Notes: generated by a model not told the origin, from the sequence alone. Counted from the first letter of the stretch, positions 1 through 8,920 are shown. The stretch is DNA of 64,000 nucleotides from JBBATK01 sp044228685 (GCA_044228685.1 JBGAUL010000011.1:1-64000), one strand, 5' to 3'. Numbers and translations: made by a program.

Positions 1-801
1 TTCAAAGTCCTGGAAGAACTTCAACTCAGCAGCGCCTTTGGTCATTGCTTGATTGAAGCGCGTCTCAAAAGACTCTTCCGGTTTCTGACTCGCATCCGCA
101 CTTCCCTTTTGAGCTTTGCTGTAGATCATTTGATGTGAGTTGCGGAAGCTCTCGTACACGGCATTGTGAGCTGAGTAGATGAGACTTGAAGAAACCGAAG
201 CACGAGTCGGACTCGGATCAATGTTCATCAAGACTTCTCCATACAAAAGAGTCCAGATCTTCTCATTCCCTGTCGAATAGGATCGTGCCGCCCAGTAGTA
301 ATTCCCGTAGAATGTTGGGTCAACTTGAATTCCCTCTTCAAACTCATCCAAGGCTTCTTCCAAATGATGTTGCTGCAATTGCAGCAGTCCTAGTTCCATA
401 TGCATCTTTCCCGACTTCGGAAAGCGCTTGCTGCCTTTAAGCAATACCTCACGAGCTTTTACGGTGTCATCAGTTTCGGCATAGACATTTGCAAGCAGCT
501 GATAGTATTTATCGGTGCTCTGTTCATCCGGCAGAATGCGTTCAAGTATAGTACGTGCAGAGTCATTCTGCTTGCTCATTGCATGAGCCAGAGCAAGTTC
601 GTACAGGAGTTTGTTGTTGCTTGGTTCTTTAACGAGTTCTTGACGTAGACATACTATGGCACTGTCATACTTACGCTCATCGAAGTAGCGCATGACTTTC
701 TGCAGATTCGGATTGCTCTGGTTGGTGCCCGCAAAGAGAGTTGCTGACGCTGAACAACACAGCGCAATCACGATGCACGATAGTAAAAAACGAAGCTGCA
801 T
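1..801 (-). CDS. TPR-repeat periplasmic or surface protein, 3' end cut by window edge
   Basis: Reading minus from the ATG at 799-801 gives an open frame of 267 codons that runs off the left edge. Residues 1-24 form a signal peptide (Met-Gln-Leu-Arg, then a hydrophobic stretch ending near Ala-Gly). The rest is helical, with tetratricopeptide-like units: a Tyr-Phe-Asp-Glu-Arg-Lys-Tyr-Asp-Ser-Ala unit near residue 40, Leu-Tyr-Glu-Leu-Ala-Leu-Ala-His near 66, and Met-Glu-Leu-Gly-Leu-Leu-Gln-Leu near 135. TPRs mediate protein-protein contacts; the partner is unknown. The start lies 10 bases downstream of the stop of the SDR gene, so the two are probably co-transcribed. The C-terminus and any catalytic domain lie outside the window. 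Confidence 0.8.
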   Translation of the reverse strand, partial: MQLRFLLSCIVIALCCSASATLFAGTNQSNPNLQKVMRYFDERKYDSAIVCLRQELVKEPSNNKLLYELALAHAMSKQNDSARTILERILPDEQSTDKYYQLLANVYAETDDTVKAREVLLKGSKRFPKSGKMHMELGLLQLQQHHLEEALDEFEEGIQVDPTFYGNYYWAARSYSTGNEKIWTLLYGEVLMNIDPSPTRASVSSSLIYSAHNAVYESFRNSHQMIYSKAQKGSADASQKPEESFETRFNQAMTKGAAELKFFQDFE

Positions 802-811
802 TGTATTCCAA

Positions 812-1597
812 TTAAAACCCATACTGCGTAAATCCTCCGTCGACCGATAGACATTGTCCGGTGATGTATGATGATGCCGGCATGACAAGAAAGCTCACTG
901 CACGAGCGACTTCTTCCGGACTCCCAATGCGCTTCATAGGTGTGCGAGAGATGACCTCATTTGAATAATTGACGTCAGAGAGTACACCTTCAGTGAGTGG
1001 CGTTCGTATGTACCACGGTGCCACCGCATTGACACGTATATTATCAACTGCCCACTCCACTGCCAAATAGCGCGACAAATGAATGAGTGCCGCCTTGGTC
1101 ATAGAATATGGCGAACCGGTGCGCGCAAATGTCAAGCCGTTGGTTGAGGCAACATTGACGATTGCCGAACCTTGTGCGTTCTTCAGGGATGAATAGAGCT
1201 TACGACACAAGTCGAAGGCAGAATTCAGATTTGTCTCGAAGAGTCGCTTGTACTCATCATCCGAATACTCCATCGTTTTCTTGCGGATGTTCGTACCCAC
1301 ATTATTCACTAGAATATGTAGTCGATCTTCCTTGGCTTGAAATGATTTGAGCAGATGGTCGCGATCGGCAGCCACGGATACATCGCAGACAATTGTCTGC
1401 AGCTCCAGTCCGGCCTCGCGGAACTCATCTTCCATCGCTTGCAGTTCAACCTTTGTTCTCGAGACTGCATAGACACGAGCACCAAGACGTGCCATGTCTT
1501 CACATACGGCACGTCCGATACCTTTTGTTCCGCCTGTAACCAAGGCCACTTTATCCTTAAGCGACCACGCGTTTTTATGTTCGAGTGAGGAAATCAT
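812..1597 (-). CDS. SDR-family oxidoreductase (tropinone-reductase-like)
   Basis: This is a 261-residue classical short-chain dehydrogenase. The NAD(P)-binding glycine motif TGGTKGIG is at 21-28, NNVG at 98-101, the catalytic Ser at 151 and the YxxxK pair at Tyr164/Lys168. The C-terminal part ends in Ser-Val-Asp-Gly-Gly-Phe, typical of tetrameric SDRs. The wording around NNVG and the downstream Glu-Trp-Ala-x-Asn-Ile-Arg-Val-Asn stretch resemble the tropinone-reductase-like subgroup, which in bacteria covers many substrates, so no substrate is assigned. Its ATG directly follows the fumarase stop codon (TAA then ATG), which suggests translational coupling. Confidence 0.88.
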   Translation of the reverse strand: MISSLEHKNAWSLKDKVALVTGGTKGIGRAVCEDMARLGARVYAVSRTKVELQAMEDEFREAGLELQTIVCDVSVAADRDHLLKSFQAKEDRLHILVNNVGTNIRKKTMEYSDDEYKRLFETNLNSAFDLCRKLYSSLKNAQGSAIVNVASTNGLTFARTGSPYSMTKAALIHLSRYLAVEWAVDNIRVNAVAPWYIRTPLTEGVLSDVNYSNEVISRTPMKRIGSPEEVARAVSFLVMPASSYITGQCLSVDGGFTQYGF

Positions 1598-2983
1598 TTA
1601 TGCACTGGGTCCCAACATATCTTCTGGTTTCACCAGCTTGTCAAAGGTCTCACCATCCATTATTCCAAGACTAATCGCTGCCTCACGAAGAGTGCCACCG
1701 CTCTTGTGTGCCGTCTTGGCAATCTTCGCCGCATTATCATAACCGATATGCGGATTCAAAGCCGTCACAAGCATCAGCGTATTGCGATTGTAATACTCGA
1801 GTCGTTCCTTGTTTGCTTCAATGCCGCTTGCACAGTGTTCTTCAAACATTGTGCAGCTGTCGCTCAGCAAGCGAACGCTTTGAAGGAAATTATAGATGAT
1901 CAACGGTTTGAATACGTTGAGTTCAAAGTTGCCGGATGCGCCGCCAATGTTAACTGCAACGTCATTACCCATTACTTGTGCAGCGACCATGGTCATTGCT
2001 TCACTTTGGGTTGGATTGACTTTGCCAGGCATGATTGACGACCCGGGTTCGTTTTCGGGGATGAAGATTTCACTCAAACCACAACGCGGACCCGAAGCAA
2101 GCCAGCGAACATCATTAGCGATTTTCATGAGCGACGCAGCAAGAGTCTTTAGAGCACCGTGTGCAAAGACAAGTGCATCGTGCGCTGCAAGAGATTCAAA
2201 CTTGTTCGGAGCAGTTACAAATGGAAGTTCGGTGAGTTCAGCAATCTTGGCTGCACCGCGAACTGCAAATTCAGGGTGAGTGTTGAGTCCGGTTCCGACG
2301 GCAGTACCGCCAAGCGCCAACTCATACAATCCTCCAAGAACCTGTTCAAGACGTCGGTAGTCGTTGCGCAGCTGCTGCACATAGCCGCTGAATTCCTGTC
2401 CCAGTGTAACCGGCGTTGCATCCATCAAGTGCGTACGACCGCTTTTGATGTATGGCGCAAACTCTTCACTTTTCTTCTGTAGCGTATCGATCAGCTTTTG
2501 CAATGCAGGTTGCAAGCGACGAACTATTTGCTCAGCCGCAGCGATGTGCATTGCTGTTGGGAAAGTGTCGTTAGAGCTTTGTGCTTTGTTAACGTCGTCA
2601 TTAGGGTGAATGGGCTTCTTCGAACCCATCTCGCCACCGGCCATCTGAATAGCGCGATTAGAGATCACCTCATTGGTATTCATGTTTGTCTGTGTACCTG
2701 AACCTGTCTGCCAAATCGACAGCGGGAAATGATCATCGAGCTTTCCTTCAATCACTTCGTCTGCCGCCGCGATGATGAGCGAACACTTTTCTTCTGACAA
2801 GCTGCCTAAATCGCGATTGACGGATGCAGCTGCTTTCTTGAGAATGCCCAGAGCGCGAATGAGTTCACGTGGCATTCGCTCAATACCGATTGCGAAGTGG
2901 TGTAAAGAACGCGCGGTTTGGGCGCCATAATATCGATCGTCGGGAACCTCAATGCTCCCCATTGTATCCGATTCTTTTCTCAT
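1598..2983 (-). CDS. fumC: class II fumarate hydratase
   Basis: This 461-residue enzyme interconverts fumarate and malate in the TCA cycle, in the cytoplasm, without an iron-sulfur cluster. It starts with the family's usual N-terminus (Glu-Ser-Asp-Thr-Met-Gly-x-Ile-Glu-Val-Pro). It carries the substrate-site segments SGTQTNMNTNE (95-105) and SGRTHLMDATP (181-191), and the superfamily signature GSSIMPGKVNP at 314-324. Length is normal. It is first in a short minus-strand run with the SDR and the TPR protein. The aspartase/fumarase superfamily has close relatives, but the NMNTNE and THLMDA segments fit FumC. Confidence 0.95.
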   Translation of the reverse strand: MRKESDTMGSIEVPDDRYYGAQTARSLHHFAIGIERMPRELIRALGILKKAAASVNRDLGSLSEEKCSLIIAAADEVIEGKLDDHFPLSIWQTGSGTQTNMNTNEVISNRAIQMAGGEMGSKKPIHPNDDVNKAQSSNDTFPTAMHIAAAEQIVRRLQPALQKLIDTLQKKSEEFAPYIKSGRTHLMDATPVTLGQEFSGYVQQLRNDYRRLEQVLGGLYELALGGTAVGTGLNTHPEFAVRGAAKIAELTELPFVTAPNKFESLAAHDALVFAHGALKTLAASLMKIANDVRWLASGPRCGLSEIFIPENEPGSSIMPGKVNPTQSEAMTMVAAQVMGNDVAVNIGGASGNFELNVFKPLIIYNFLQSVRLLSDSCTMFEEHCASGIEANKERLEYYNRNTLMLVTALNPHIGYDNAAKIAKTAHKSGGTLREAAISLGIMDGETFDKLVKPEDMLGPSA

Positions 2984-3034
2984 AGCTAAACGTGATGTAG
3001 TTGATTGGTGATTAATCTGTCCACGAATCTCCCC

Positions 3035-3775
3035 TTAATGAAACCCTAAAGACAGTGATAAAAAGAGTCCGTTGAAATCCTTCATTGGCTTGCCTTTGAT
3101 ACTCTCGATGCCGTCACCTCCGAAAGGAATGATGTAGTATCGAGCATCCACCGAGATGTAGTTCTTTTCTGAACTGCGTACAGAAGCCCCTGCGCCAATG
3201 AACCCTCCAAAGCGTATGAAAGTCTGGGCATAGGAAAACGAGTTAAAGAACTCATAAGTATAGGGTGCGGCAATCACAAAGGTCGGTCCAACACCTGCAA
3301 CCAAGAATGGTTTTAATGTCTCTGACAATGAAGTCTGGAAGAGTCTATACTGCAGATCCACAGTCACCGGCAAAATGAAAAGACGATTGACCTTACCCGG
3401 CACGATATACTCCAAAGTAACCGGATCTTGAATCTCTAATTCACTGGTGTTACGAGCGCCACTGATCAACAAATCCGCCCCAATTGACAACACATCGGTG
3501 ATATCACGCTGGTAAAAGAAACCTGCGCCATAGCCGTTGCCTGAAAAAGCGACTCGGAAACCGTAGTTTGTGTTGCCTTTGCTGCGCGAAACCGGACTGG
3601 TCAGAGGCTGAGCCGGATCAAAGACGTAGAGCGTATCGTCGTTGGCTATGCGCGGTGTAGGAGGCGGATCCCCTTTTTCCGAAGGTACATTTTGTGCGTA
3701 CGCGGAGATAACCGCGCAAATCATCAAAATCGGCACAAAGAGAGCACTTCGGACTATGTTGGGGTTTAGCTTCAT
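3035..3775 (-). CDS. outer-membrane beta-barrel-like protein of unknown function
   Basis: This 246-residue protein has a clear signal peptide (basic start, hydrophobic core, cut near Ala-Tyr-Ala-Gln at 28). After a Pro-rich linker it alternates short aromatic beta-strand-like segments such as Tyr-Gly-Phe-Arg-Val-Ala-Phe and Gly-Ala-Gly-Phe-Phe-Tyr-Gln. It ends with Leu-Ser-Leu-Gly-Phe-His, an aromatic-terminated last strand. This is the look of an OmpW/porin-family small barrel, though no family can be named confidently. A TAnnTTTG element lies 20 bases upstream of its ATG, so it probably has its own promoter. Confidence 0.7.
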   Translation of the reverse strand: MKLNPNIVRSALFVPILMICAVISAYAQNVPSEKGDPPPTPRIANDDTLYVFDPAQPLTSPVSRSKGNTNYGFRVAFSGNGYGAGFFYQRDITDVLSIGADLLISGARNTSELEIQDPVTLEYIVPGKVNRLFILPVTVDLQYRLFQTSLSETLKPFLVAGVGPTFVIAAPYTYEFFNSFSYAQTFIRFGGFIGAGASVRSSEKNYISVDARYYIIPFGGDGIESIKGKPMKDFNGLFLSLSLGFH

Positions 3776-3794
3776 ATGGAGACGACAACGAATA

Positions 3795-3802
3795 CAAATC
3801 TA
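3795..3802 (-). promoter_or_regulatory. putative -7 element upstream of the barrel protein
   Basis: On the minus strand the bases read TAGATTTG, matching the Bacteroidota -7 consensus TAnnTTTG. It lies 20 bases upstream of the ATG at 3775. No clear TTTG -33 partner is visible at the expected distance. Confidence 0.4.
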
Positions 3803-3948
3803 CATCCCATGACGTTGCTCGGTGTGTGAAATTGCCCGAAAAGAGGGCTGGTCTGAAGGCTTATCAATGCATCTGGAGCTCTGGAGCTAAATAATGCTCT
3901 CGGATTGTGCTCATGCTCGACGAGACATACACACTACTTCAAATGACA

Positions 3949-3976
3949 AAGGACTGCTGAATGCTCAACAGTCCTT
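3949..3976 (-). terminator. stem-loop downstream of the sigma factor gene
   Basis: AAGGACTGCTGA pairs with the segment ending CAGTCCTT: a 12-bp stem with one mismatch and a 4-base loop. It lies 30 bases beyond the sigma-factor stop. The T-tract on the minus strand is weak (TTTGTCATTT), so termination is likely but not certain. Confidence 0.5.
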
Positions 3977-4005
3977 GTCTCATTTCACTGATCTCGACCC
4001 ATCTC

Positions 4006-4869
4006 TTATCCAAGATAAGTGCGAAGGCTCTTGGAGCGTGATGCATGACGTAAACGGCGAATTGCCTTCTCCTTGATCTGACGTACGCGTTCGCGAGTCA
4101 GATTGAACTTCTCGCCAATTTCTTCCAGAGTCAAACACTGCTTGTCTTCCAAACCAAAGTACAAACGAATGACTTCTGCTTCACGCTCAGAAAGAGTTTT
4201 GAGAACTTGCTGAACTTCGATGCGAAGTGACTCGAGCATAAGATCTGAGTCCGGCGGCGGCTGCAAGTCGTTTGGAAGAATATCCAACAAACGATTATCC
4301 TCACCCTGCACAAATGGTGCATCCACCGAAAGGTGACGTCCTGAAATCTTGATGGTCTCTGCAATCTCTGCAATACTCATCTCCAACTGCTCTGCCAATT
4401 CAGCTGCCGTTGGTTCGCGCTCGTACAATTGTTCGAGCTCACTGAATTTCTTACCAATCTTGTTCAAAGCACCGACACGGTTGAGCGGCAGACGAACAAT
4501 TCGTGATTGCTCAGCCAAAGCCTGGAGAATTGACTGGCGGATCCACCACACCGCATAGGAGATGAATTTAAAACCGCGGGTTTCGTCGAAACGCTTTGCA
4601 GCTTTGATGAGACCCAGATTACCTTCATTGATAAGATCGCCTAAGGAAAGACCCTGATTCTGATATTGTTTAGCAACGGACACTACAAAGCGAAGGTTAG
4701 CTTTCACCAAGCGCTCAAGAGCAATCTCGCCTTCGGCATTGCCTCGCTTGATTGCTTGAGCAAGAACGATTTCATCGTTCCCTGTCAAAAGCTCCACACG
4801 GCCAATTTCCTGGAGGTATTTGTCCAGTGACTGGCTTTCGCGGTTAGTGTATTGTTTGGTAATTCTCAT
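4006..4869 (-). CDS. rpoD: primary RNA polymerase sigma factor (sigma-70, Bacteroidota type)
   Basis: This principal sigma factor directs RNA polymerase to housekeeping promoters. The protein has about 287 residues and starts at the Met of Met-Arg-Ile-Thr-Lys-Gln-Tyr-Thr-Asn-Arg-Glu. An in-frame ATG at 4902 would add 11 residues not seen in the family, so 4869 is preferred. Region 1.2 begins at once (SLDKYLQEIG), so region 1.1 is absent as in Bacteroidota. Region 2 contains NLRFVVSVAKQYQNQGLSLG and the -10 recognition helix with WWIRQSI. Region 4 ends in the helix-turn-helix LTLEEIGEKFNLTRERVRQI. A TATATTTG element lies about 125 bases upstream. Confidence 0.95.
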   Translation of the reverse strand: MRITKQYTNRESQSLDKYLQEIGRVELLTGNDEIVLAQAIKRGNAEGEIALERLVKANLRFVVSVAKQYQNQGLSLGDLINEGNLGLIKAAKRFDETRGFKFISYAVWWIRQSILQALAEQSRIVRLPLNRVGALNKIGKKFSELEQLYEREPTAAELAEQLEMSIAEIAETIKISGRHLSVDAPFVQGEDNRLLDILPNDLQPPPDSDLMLESLRIEVQQVLKTLSEREAEVIRLYFGLEDKQCLTLEEIGEKFNLTRERVRQIKEKAIRRLRHASRSKSLRTYLG

Positions 4870-4950
4870 TCCAAAAATTCCACGATAGTAAATAGTACGC
4901 ATCCGACATGACGTCCGGAAATCACAGATCCGGGCGACAACAACAACGAA

Positions 4951-5394
4951 CTAACGAACGGATTCTGGGTTTATTGTCGGAATATCAAGCCGCAAATATA
5001 TCGATTTAGCGTGGACTGAGAGTATGGGAAGTTTGGAGGATTGTGCGATTGCAGCGCTGATGGCATAGCGCCAGGGATCCTGGACCGGTTCCGGCCCCCC
5101 CCTGAGCTTGGAATAGAAGTGTGCGATTTCCGGACTCATCCTCGGATGCAGACCGAGCGGTCTCACGAGTCCCAGCAACGCCCCTACTGCCTCTCGCCTC
5201 GCTGCATCGCTCGCCCACTCAAAGAGCTCGGCACTCTGTATCACCGAGGTGTAGCATCGAAATTGTCCCAGTGCTCGGCGAAGCTGAGAGCTGTGCTCTG
5301 CCGTCGTGAGAAAGTCGACCATCACGTCGGTCTCAATAAAAATTGAGTTCTCGTCAATCACAAGTGTGGGTAGAATGGATTTGTGCAGGCGCAA
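4951..5394 (-). CDS. PIN-domain-like protein with altered catalytic residues (putative toxin)
   Basis: This 147-residue protein resembles VapC-type PIN ribonucleases. It has the first strand IFIETDVMVDF (family: hhhDTNhhhD), then TSVIQSAELFEWA (family: TS-x-hh-x-x-E), and a late helix DPWRYAISAAIAQSSKLPIL (family: D-A-hh-A-A). In the first motif the leading Asp is Glu and the Asn is Asp. In the late helix the Asp normally before Ala-Ile is Tyr, with an Asp four residues earlier. So the fold is probable and nuclease activity is uncertain. The gene follows a small antitoxin-like gene by 27 bases. The start could also be the GTG at 5361. It may instead be a degenerate or non-toxin PIN protein. 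Confidence 0.65.
   Translation of the reverse strand: MRLHKSILPTLVIDENSIFIETDVMVDFLTTAEHSSQLRRALGQFRCYTSVIQSAELFEWASDAARREAVGALLGLVRPLGLHPRMSPEIAHFYSKLRGGPEPVQDPWRYAISAAIAQSSKLPILSVHAKSIYLRLDIPTINPESVR
4993..5000 (-). promoter_or_regulatory. putative -7 element for the sigma factor gene
   Basis: The minus strand reads TATATTTG inside the 3' end of the PIN gene, 123 bases before the sigma factor start. It fits TAnnTTTG. No convincing TTG is visible 19 bases upstream. Confidence 0.35.
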
Positions 5395-5421
5395 TGATCT
5401 GTCGTTGCGCCTAGTATGACA

Positions 5422-5652
5422 TCAAGCTTCAGATTGCCCTTCATTAGCAAATGCCCCCTCAAAGCGAAGTGCTTGAAGAGCCTGGATGAGTTCGACACTT
5501 TGGGTGGATGCGATTTGAGCAGCGTCGCTCGGGACCTCGATATTGAGGTGCACACTAACTGTCTGACCTGCATAGTGCTGAAGTCGAGCCAGCTCATCGT
5601 TGTTGAGATGAAGTTGTCCGTCACTTGCAATACGAGCGTCTAGTAAGTGCAT
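5422..5652 (-). CDS. small antitoxin-like protein paired with the PIN gene
   Basis: This protein of about 76 residues starts at the ATG one base after the ctpA stop; an upstream in-frame ATG at 5667 would overlap ctpA. The N-terminal part (DARIASDGQLHLNNDELARLQ, then Ala-Gly-Gln-Thr-Val-Ser-Val-His-Leu) has the strand-loop pattern of small DNA- or toxin-binding proteins often encoded before PIN toxins: a short beta segment, 'Asp-Gly', a helix starting 'Glu-Leu', and a Val-rich strand. The C-terminus is helical and acidic, as expected for a toxin-neutralising tail. The assignment rests mainly on size, order and spacing to the PIN gene; no family is certain. Confidence 0.55.
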   Translation of the reverse strand: MHLLDARIASDGQLHLNNDELARLQHYAGQTVSVHLNIEVPSDAAQIASTQSVELIQALQALRFEGAFANEGQSEA

Positions 5653-5653
5653 C

Positions 5654-7378
5654 TTACTTGGTCGCAACAGGTGTGCGCAGAAGTGTTCGGTATTGTTCGG
5701 ACAAGGCCAAATCAGAGGCGCGGACGATCAAATCATCTTGTCGCATCTGATACTGCAACAACTGACGATCACTCATAAATCGACTGCGAATCTCTTTGTC
5801 AATCAGCTTTGTCAGCAGCTTGGAATGCGTGCGGAACAATCGTTGATTCTCTTTGCCAATAAGCTGCTCGACTTCTTCGAGTTGATGGACGATTTGACTC
5901 GGGTACTTCTCTGTGCTGACAAGTTTTTGAACCTCGTCGATCTTCTGTGCGGCACTGCTCTGAAAGGAGAATTTCTGCTTCAGACAGTACTTTTCAAGAT
6001 CATCGATGAGCTGTGCAGCGCTAAAGTTCGACGGGAGCTTATTCTTTGATGCACAATACTCGTTGGCAAAGTTGAAGAGCATGTTCTTCTCTAACAGTTC
6101 GCGCACAAACTCCGGATACTCTTTGTCTTTCATAAGCGTGTCCGGGCTAACACCGGTGGCGTCCATCACCGGACGTTTATTAAGGGTCAAGAATTGGTGT
6201 GTTGTGGTTGATGTATCGAGAATCACACCACTGCGCTTACGGCCGTAGTCGATACGTTGTACGCAGCGTCCGGACGGACAATAGTATCGCTGTGTTGTCA
6301 TTTTCAAAGTGGTTGAATAAGGGACGCTGATCTGTGATTGGACCAGTCCTTTTCCAAATGACTGTTCACCACAAACAAGTCCGCGATCTAAGTCTTGAAT
6401 ACAGCCGGCAACAACTTCGCTTGCACTGGCTGAGGATGAATTGACGACCAGTACCAACGGCGCTTCACCTTCGTATGGAATTGTCGAGCTGGTATAGACG
6501 CGTGATTCAGTGCCTGGACGACCCTTAGTGCTAACGATTAGTGAGCCGTTGCGAACGAAGGTCTCGCAAATGCCAATGGCAGCGTCAAGCAATCCTCCTG
6601 GATTATCACGTAGGTCTAAGACAATTCCCTTGAGTTGTCCCATAGACTTCAATGAGTCGACAGCGCTGCGAACTTCTTGTACACTTTTGCGGGTAAAGCG
6701 ATCGAGTCTAATGACTCCAACCCCATTAGGAAGCATCTGTACATAGGAAACGCTTTTAACGTAGACTTCAACGCGATTGAGTTCGAAATGCAGAGTGTCG
6801 CTTCGTCCATCGCGCAGCACATCGAGTTTGGCCACGGAGCCAACCTGACCCCGAGTGTACTTGCGTAGTTCGCGTGAACTTAAGCGCAAAGTTGGATGAC
6901 CATCAATTGCAACCAATCGATCGCCGACGCGGATTCCGGCGCGGTGTGCTGAATAGCCGTCGGCAACGGCATTGATTGTCAGCATGCTGTCGCGCACGCC
7001 GGCTTGTATTCCCAGTCCGACGTATTGTCCACTTACTTGCGAATCAAAATCTTCGGACTGCTCCTGATCCATGTACACGGTGTAAGGATCCAGAGTAGCA
7101 AGCATTGCGTCGAGTCCGGTGCGGATGAATTTCTCGGGTTCTACTTCGTCGACATAGTCTAAAGCGACGTGACGAAAGACTTCGCCAAATGTCTCGATCG
7201 ACTTGTTGATTCGAAAGTTGATGGAGTCGCTCCCAACGTACCAGCCCAGTGAGAATGTGCCCACAAGACCCAAAGCTCCCACAATCAGAAGTGTACGTTG
7301 TGTGCGTTTAAAGACGCCGACGCTGCGGCGGAGTTTAATCAATATGCTCACGGATGTAGTTCTTAAGTGATGTGGCAT
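5654..7378 (-). CDS. S41-family C-terminal processing protease
   Basis: This periplasmic serine protease of the CtpA/Prc family degrades or processes proteins from their C-terminus. It has 574 residues: an N-terminal membrane anchor (about 28-48), a PDZ domain (about 115-200) and the S41 core. The catalytic Ser is at about 318 in SSSASASE and the catalytic Lys at 343 in FGKG, the family's 25-residue spacing. A C-terminal helical extension of about 170 residues is longer than in E. coli-length minimal CtpA proteins but common in Bacteroidota. The first ATG overlaps glyS by 44 bases; a GTG at 7351 is an alternative start. Confidence 0.92.
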   Translation of the reverse strand: MPHHLRTTSVSILIKLRRSVGVFKRTQRTLLIVGALGLVGTFSLGWYVGSDSINFRINKSIETFGEVFRHVALDYVDEVEPEKFIRTGLDAMLATLDPYTVYMDQEQSEDFDSQVSGQYVGLGIQAGVRDSMLTINAVADGYSAHRAGIRVGDRLVAIDGHPTLRLSSRELRKYTRGQVGSVAKLDVLRDGRSDTLHFELNRVEVYVKSVSYVQMLPNGVGVIRLDRFTRKSVQEVRSAVDSLKSMGQLKGIVLDLRDNPGGLLDAAIGICETFVRNGSLIVSTKGRPGTESRVYTSSTIPYEGEAPLVLVVNSSSASASEVVAGCIQDLDRGLVCGEQSFGKGLVQSQISVPYSTTLKMTTQRYYCPSGRCVQRIDYGRKRSGVILDTSTTTHQFLTLNKRPVMDATGVSPDTLMKDKEYPEFVRELLEKNMLFNFANEYCASKNKLPSNFSAAQLIDDLEKYCLKQKFSFQSSAAQKIDEVQKLVSTEKYPSQIVHQLEEVEQLIGKENQRLFRTHSKLLTKLIDKEIRSRFMSDRQLLQYQMRQDDLIVRASDLALSEQYRTLLRTPVATK

Positions 7379-8762
7379 CGAGTCGAATTTGACTCATGCT
7401 ATCGCGTTCTCTGACGGTGACGGTTCCGTCCTCGATTGATTGTCCGTCAATCGTCACACAAAACGGAGTTCCAATCTCATCCTGCCGACGATAGCGTCTA
7501 CCAATTGCACCACCATCATCATACTGCACGCGGAACGACCGTTGCAGATCCTTGAAAATCTTCTCAGCCATCTCCGGCATTCCGTCTTTGTTCACCAGTG
7601 GCAGCACCGCAACTGTAACCGGTGCCAGGGCCGGATGGAAACGTAGAATCGTTCGCGTCTCCTCCGCTCCTGCTTCACTCACGACTTTTTCCTCATCAAA
7701 TGCATTGCAGAGGAAGGCCATGAATGAACGAGAAGCGCCGGCAGAGGTCTCAATGACGTATGGAACAAAGCGCTCGCGAGTTACCGTATCGACGTACTCA
7801 AGCTTCTTGCCACTGAACTCTTGGTGACGCATTAAGTCAAAGTCTGTGCGAGAGTGAATACCCTCGATCTCTCCCCAACCAAATGGGAACTTAAACTCGA
7901 TGTCGACTGCTGCATTTGCATAGTGTGCAAGTTTCTCGTGTGGCTTGAGTCGCAGCGAGTCAGGATTCATTCCGTAGCGCAGAAACCAATTCCAGCGTTG
8001 CTCGCGCCATTGCTCAAATTCTTCCATTTCGCCGCCGGGTTTGACGAAGTACTGCATCTCCATTTGCTCGAATTCACGAGTGCGGAAGAGGAAGTTCTTT
8101 GTGTTGATTTCATTGCGGAAGGCTTTGCCGATTTGTGCAATGCCAAATGGAACCTTTTGACGAGCGGACTCCATGACATTCTTGAAGTTGACGAAGATGC
8201 CTTGTGCTGTTTCTGGTCGTAAATACACAGCCGCGCTGGTCTCTTCAAGCGGACCAATAAAGGTCTTGAACATGAGGTTGAAATTTCTCACTTCGGTCCA
8301 GTCCTTCGTTCCACTCACCGGATCAGGAATACCGGCTTCAATAATGATGTTGTAATAATCCGCCGGTTCACGCGCTTCACCAAGACGCTTTTCGAGTTCG
8401 TCAGCTTCGTGGGTTTTGTTTTTCTTGCGTAGACGTTCGATGTAGTCTTCAATGAGGTTGTCAGCACGATGACGTGCCTTGCTGGTCTTGTTGTCGATCA
8501 TGGGATCGGAGAACTGCTGCACGTGACCGCTGGCTTCCCAGGTACGAGGATGCATGAGGATACTCGCGTCCAGACCAACCACGTTGTCGCGATAGGTCAT
8601 TTCACGCCACCAGGCTTCTTTGACGTTGCGCAAGAGTTCGACGCCCAAAGGACCGTAATCCCAGCAGCCGTTGAGTCCTCCGTAAATCTCCGACGATTGA
8701 AAGACAAAACCACGCCGCTTTGCCAATGAAATAATTGAATCGAGTGTTGAGCCTTGAGCCAT
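7335..8762 (-). CDS. glyS: glycyl-tRNA synthetase, dimeric alpha2 type
   Basis: This class II synthetase charges tRNA-Gly. It has 475 residues in a single chain of the archaeal/eukaryotic-like alpha2 form, not the split alpha/beta type. It starts with SLAKRRGFVFQSSEIYGG, the diagnostic N-terminus. Motif 2 is seen as FRTREFEQMEMQYF, and a motif 3 region as SAGASRSFMAFL. The C-terminal anticodon-binding domain begins near HPALAPVTVAVLPL and ends with the typical DDGGAIGRRYRRQDEIGTPF segment. The downstream protease gene overlaps its end. A TATCTTTG element lies 31 bases upstream of the ATG. Confidence 0.96.
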   Translation of the reverse strand: MAQGSTLDSIISLAKRRGFVFQSSEIYGGLNGCWDYGPLGVELLRNVKEAWWREMTYRDNVVGLDASILMHPRTWEASGHVQQFSDPMIDNKTSKARHRADNLIEDYIERLRKKNKTHEADELEKRLGEAREPADYYNIIIEAGIPDPVSGTKDWTEVRNFNLMFKTFIGPLEETSAAVYLRPETAQGIFVNFKNVMESARQKVPFGIAQIGKAFRNEINTKNFLFRTREFEQMEMQYFVKPGGEMEEFEQWREQRWNWFLRYGMNPDSLRLKPHEKLAHYANAAVDIEFKFPFGWGEIEGIHSRTDFDLMRHQEFSGKKLEYVDTVTRERFVPYVIETSAGASRSFMAFLCNAFDEEKVVSEAGAEETRTILRFHPALAPVTVAVLPLVNKDGMPEMAEKIFKDLQRSFRVQYDDGGAIGRRYRRQDEIGTPFCVTIDGQSIEDGTVTVRERDSMSQIRLDATSLKNYIREHID

Positions 8763-8792
8763 AATGCTGTGCTTTTTCAGTTCCTAAGAACG

Positions 8793-8800
8793 CAAAGATA
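8793..8800 (-). promoter_or_regulatory. putative -7 element for glyS
   Basis: The minus strand reads TATCTTTG, matching TAnnTTTG, 31 bases before the glyS ATG. No TTG is found at exactly 19 bases upstream. The rest of the gap 8763-8920 shows nothing else recognisable. Confidence 0.4.
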
Positions 8801-8920
8801 ATCAGCACAATGCTCGTGTAGGTCCGCAAGAAGTGTATTGCTGCTGCGTATGAAGAGATTTAACGAAGTATTGACAAGAGTGAGCGATGGGTCCTGAATC
8901 TGTGCCAGTTTTTAGATCTG

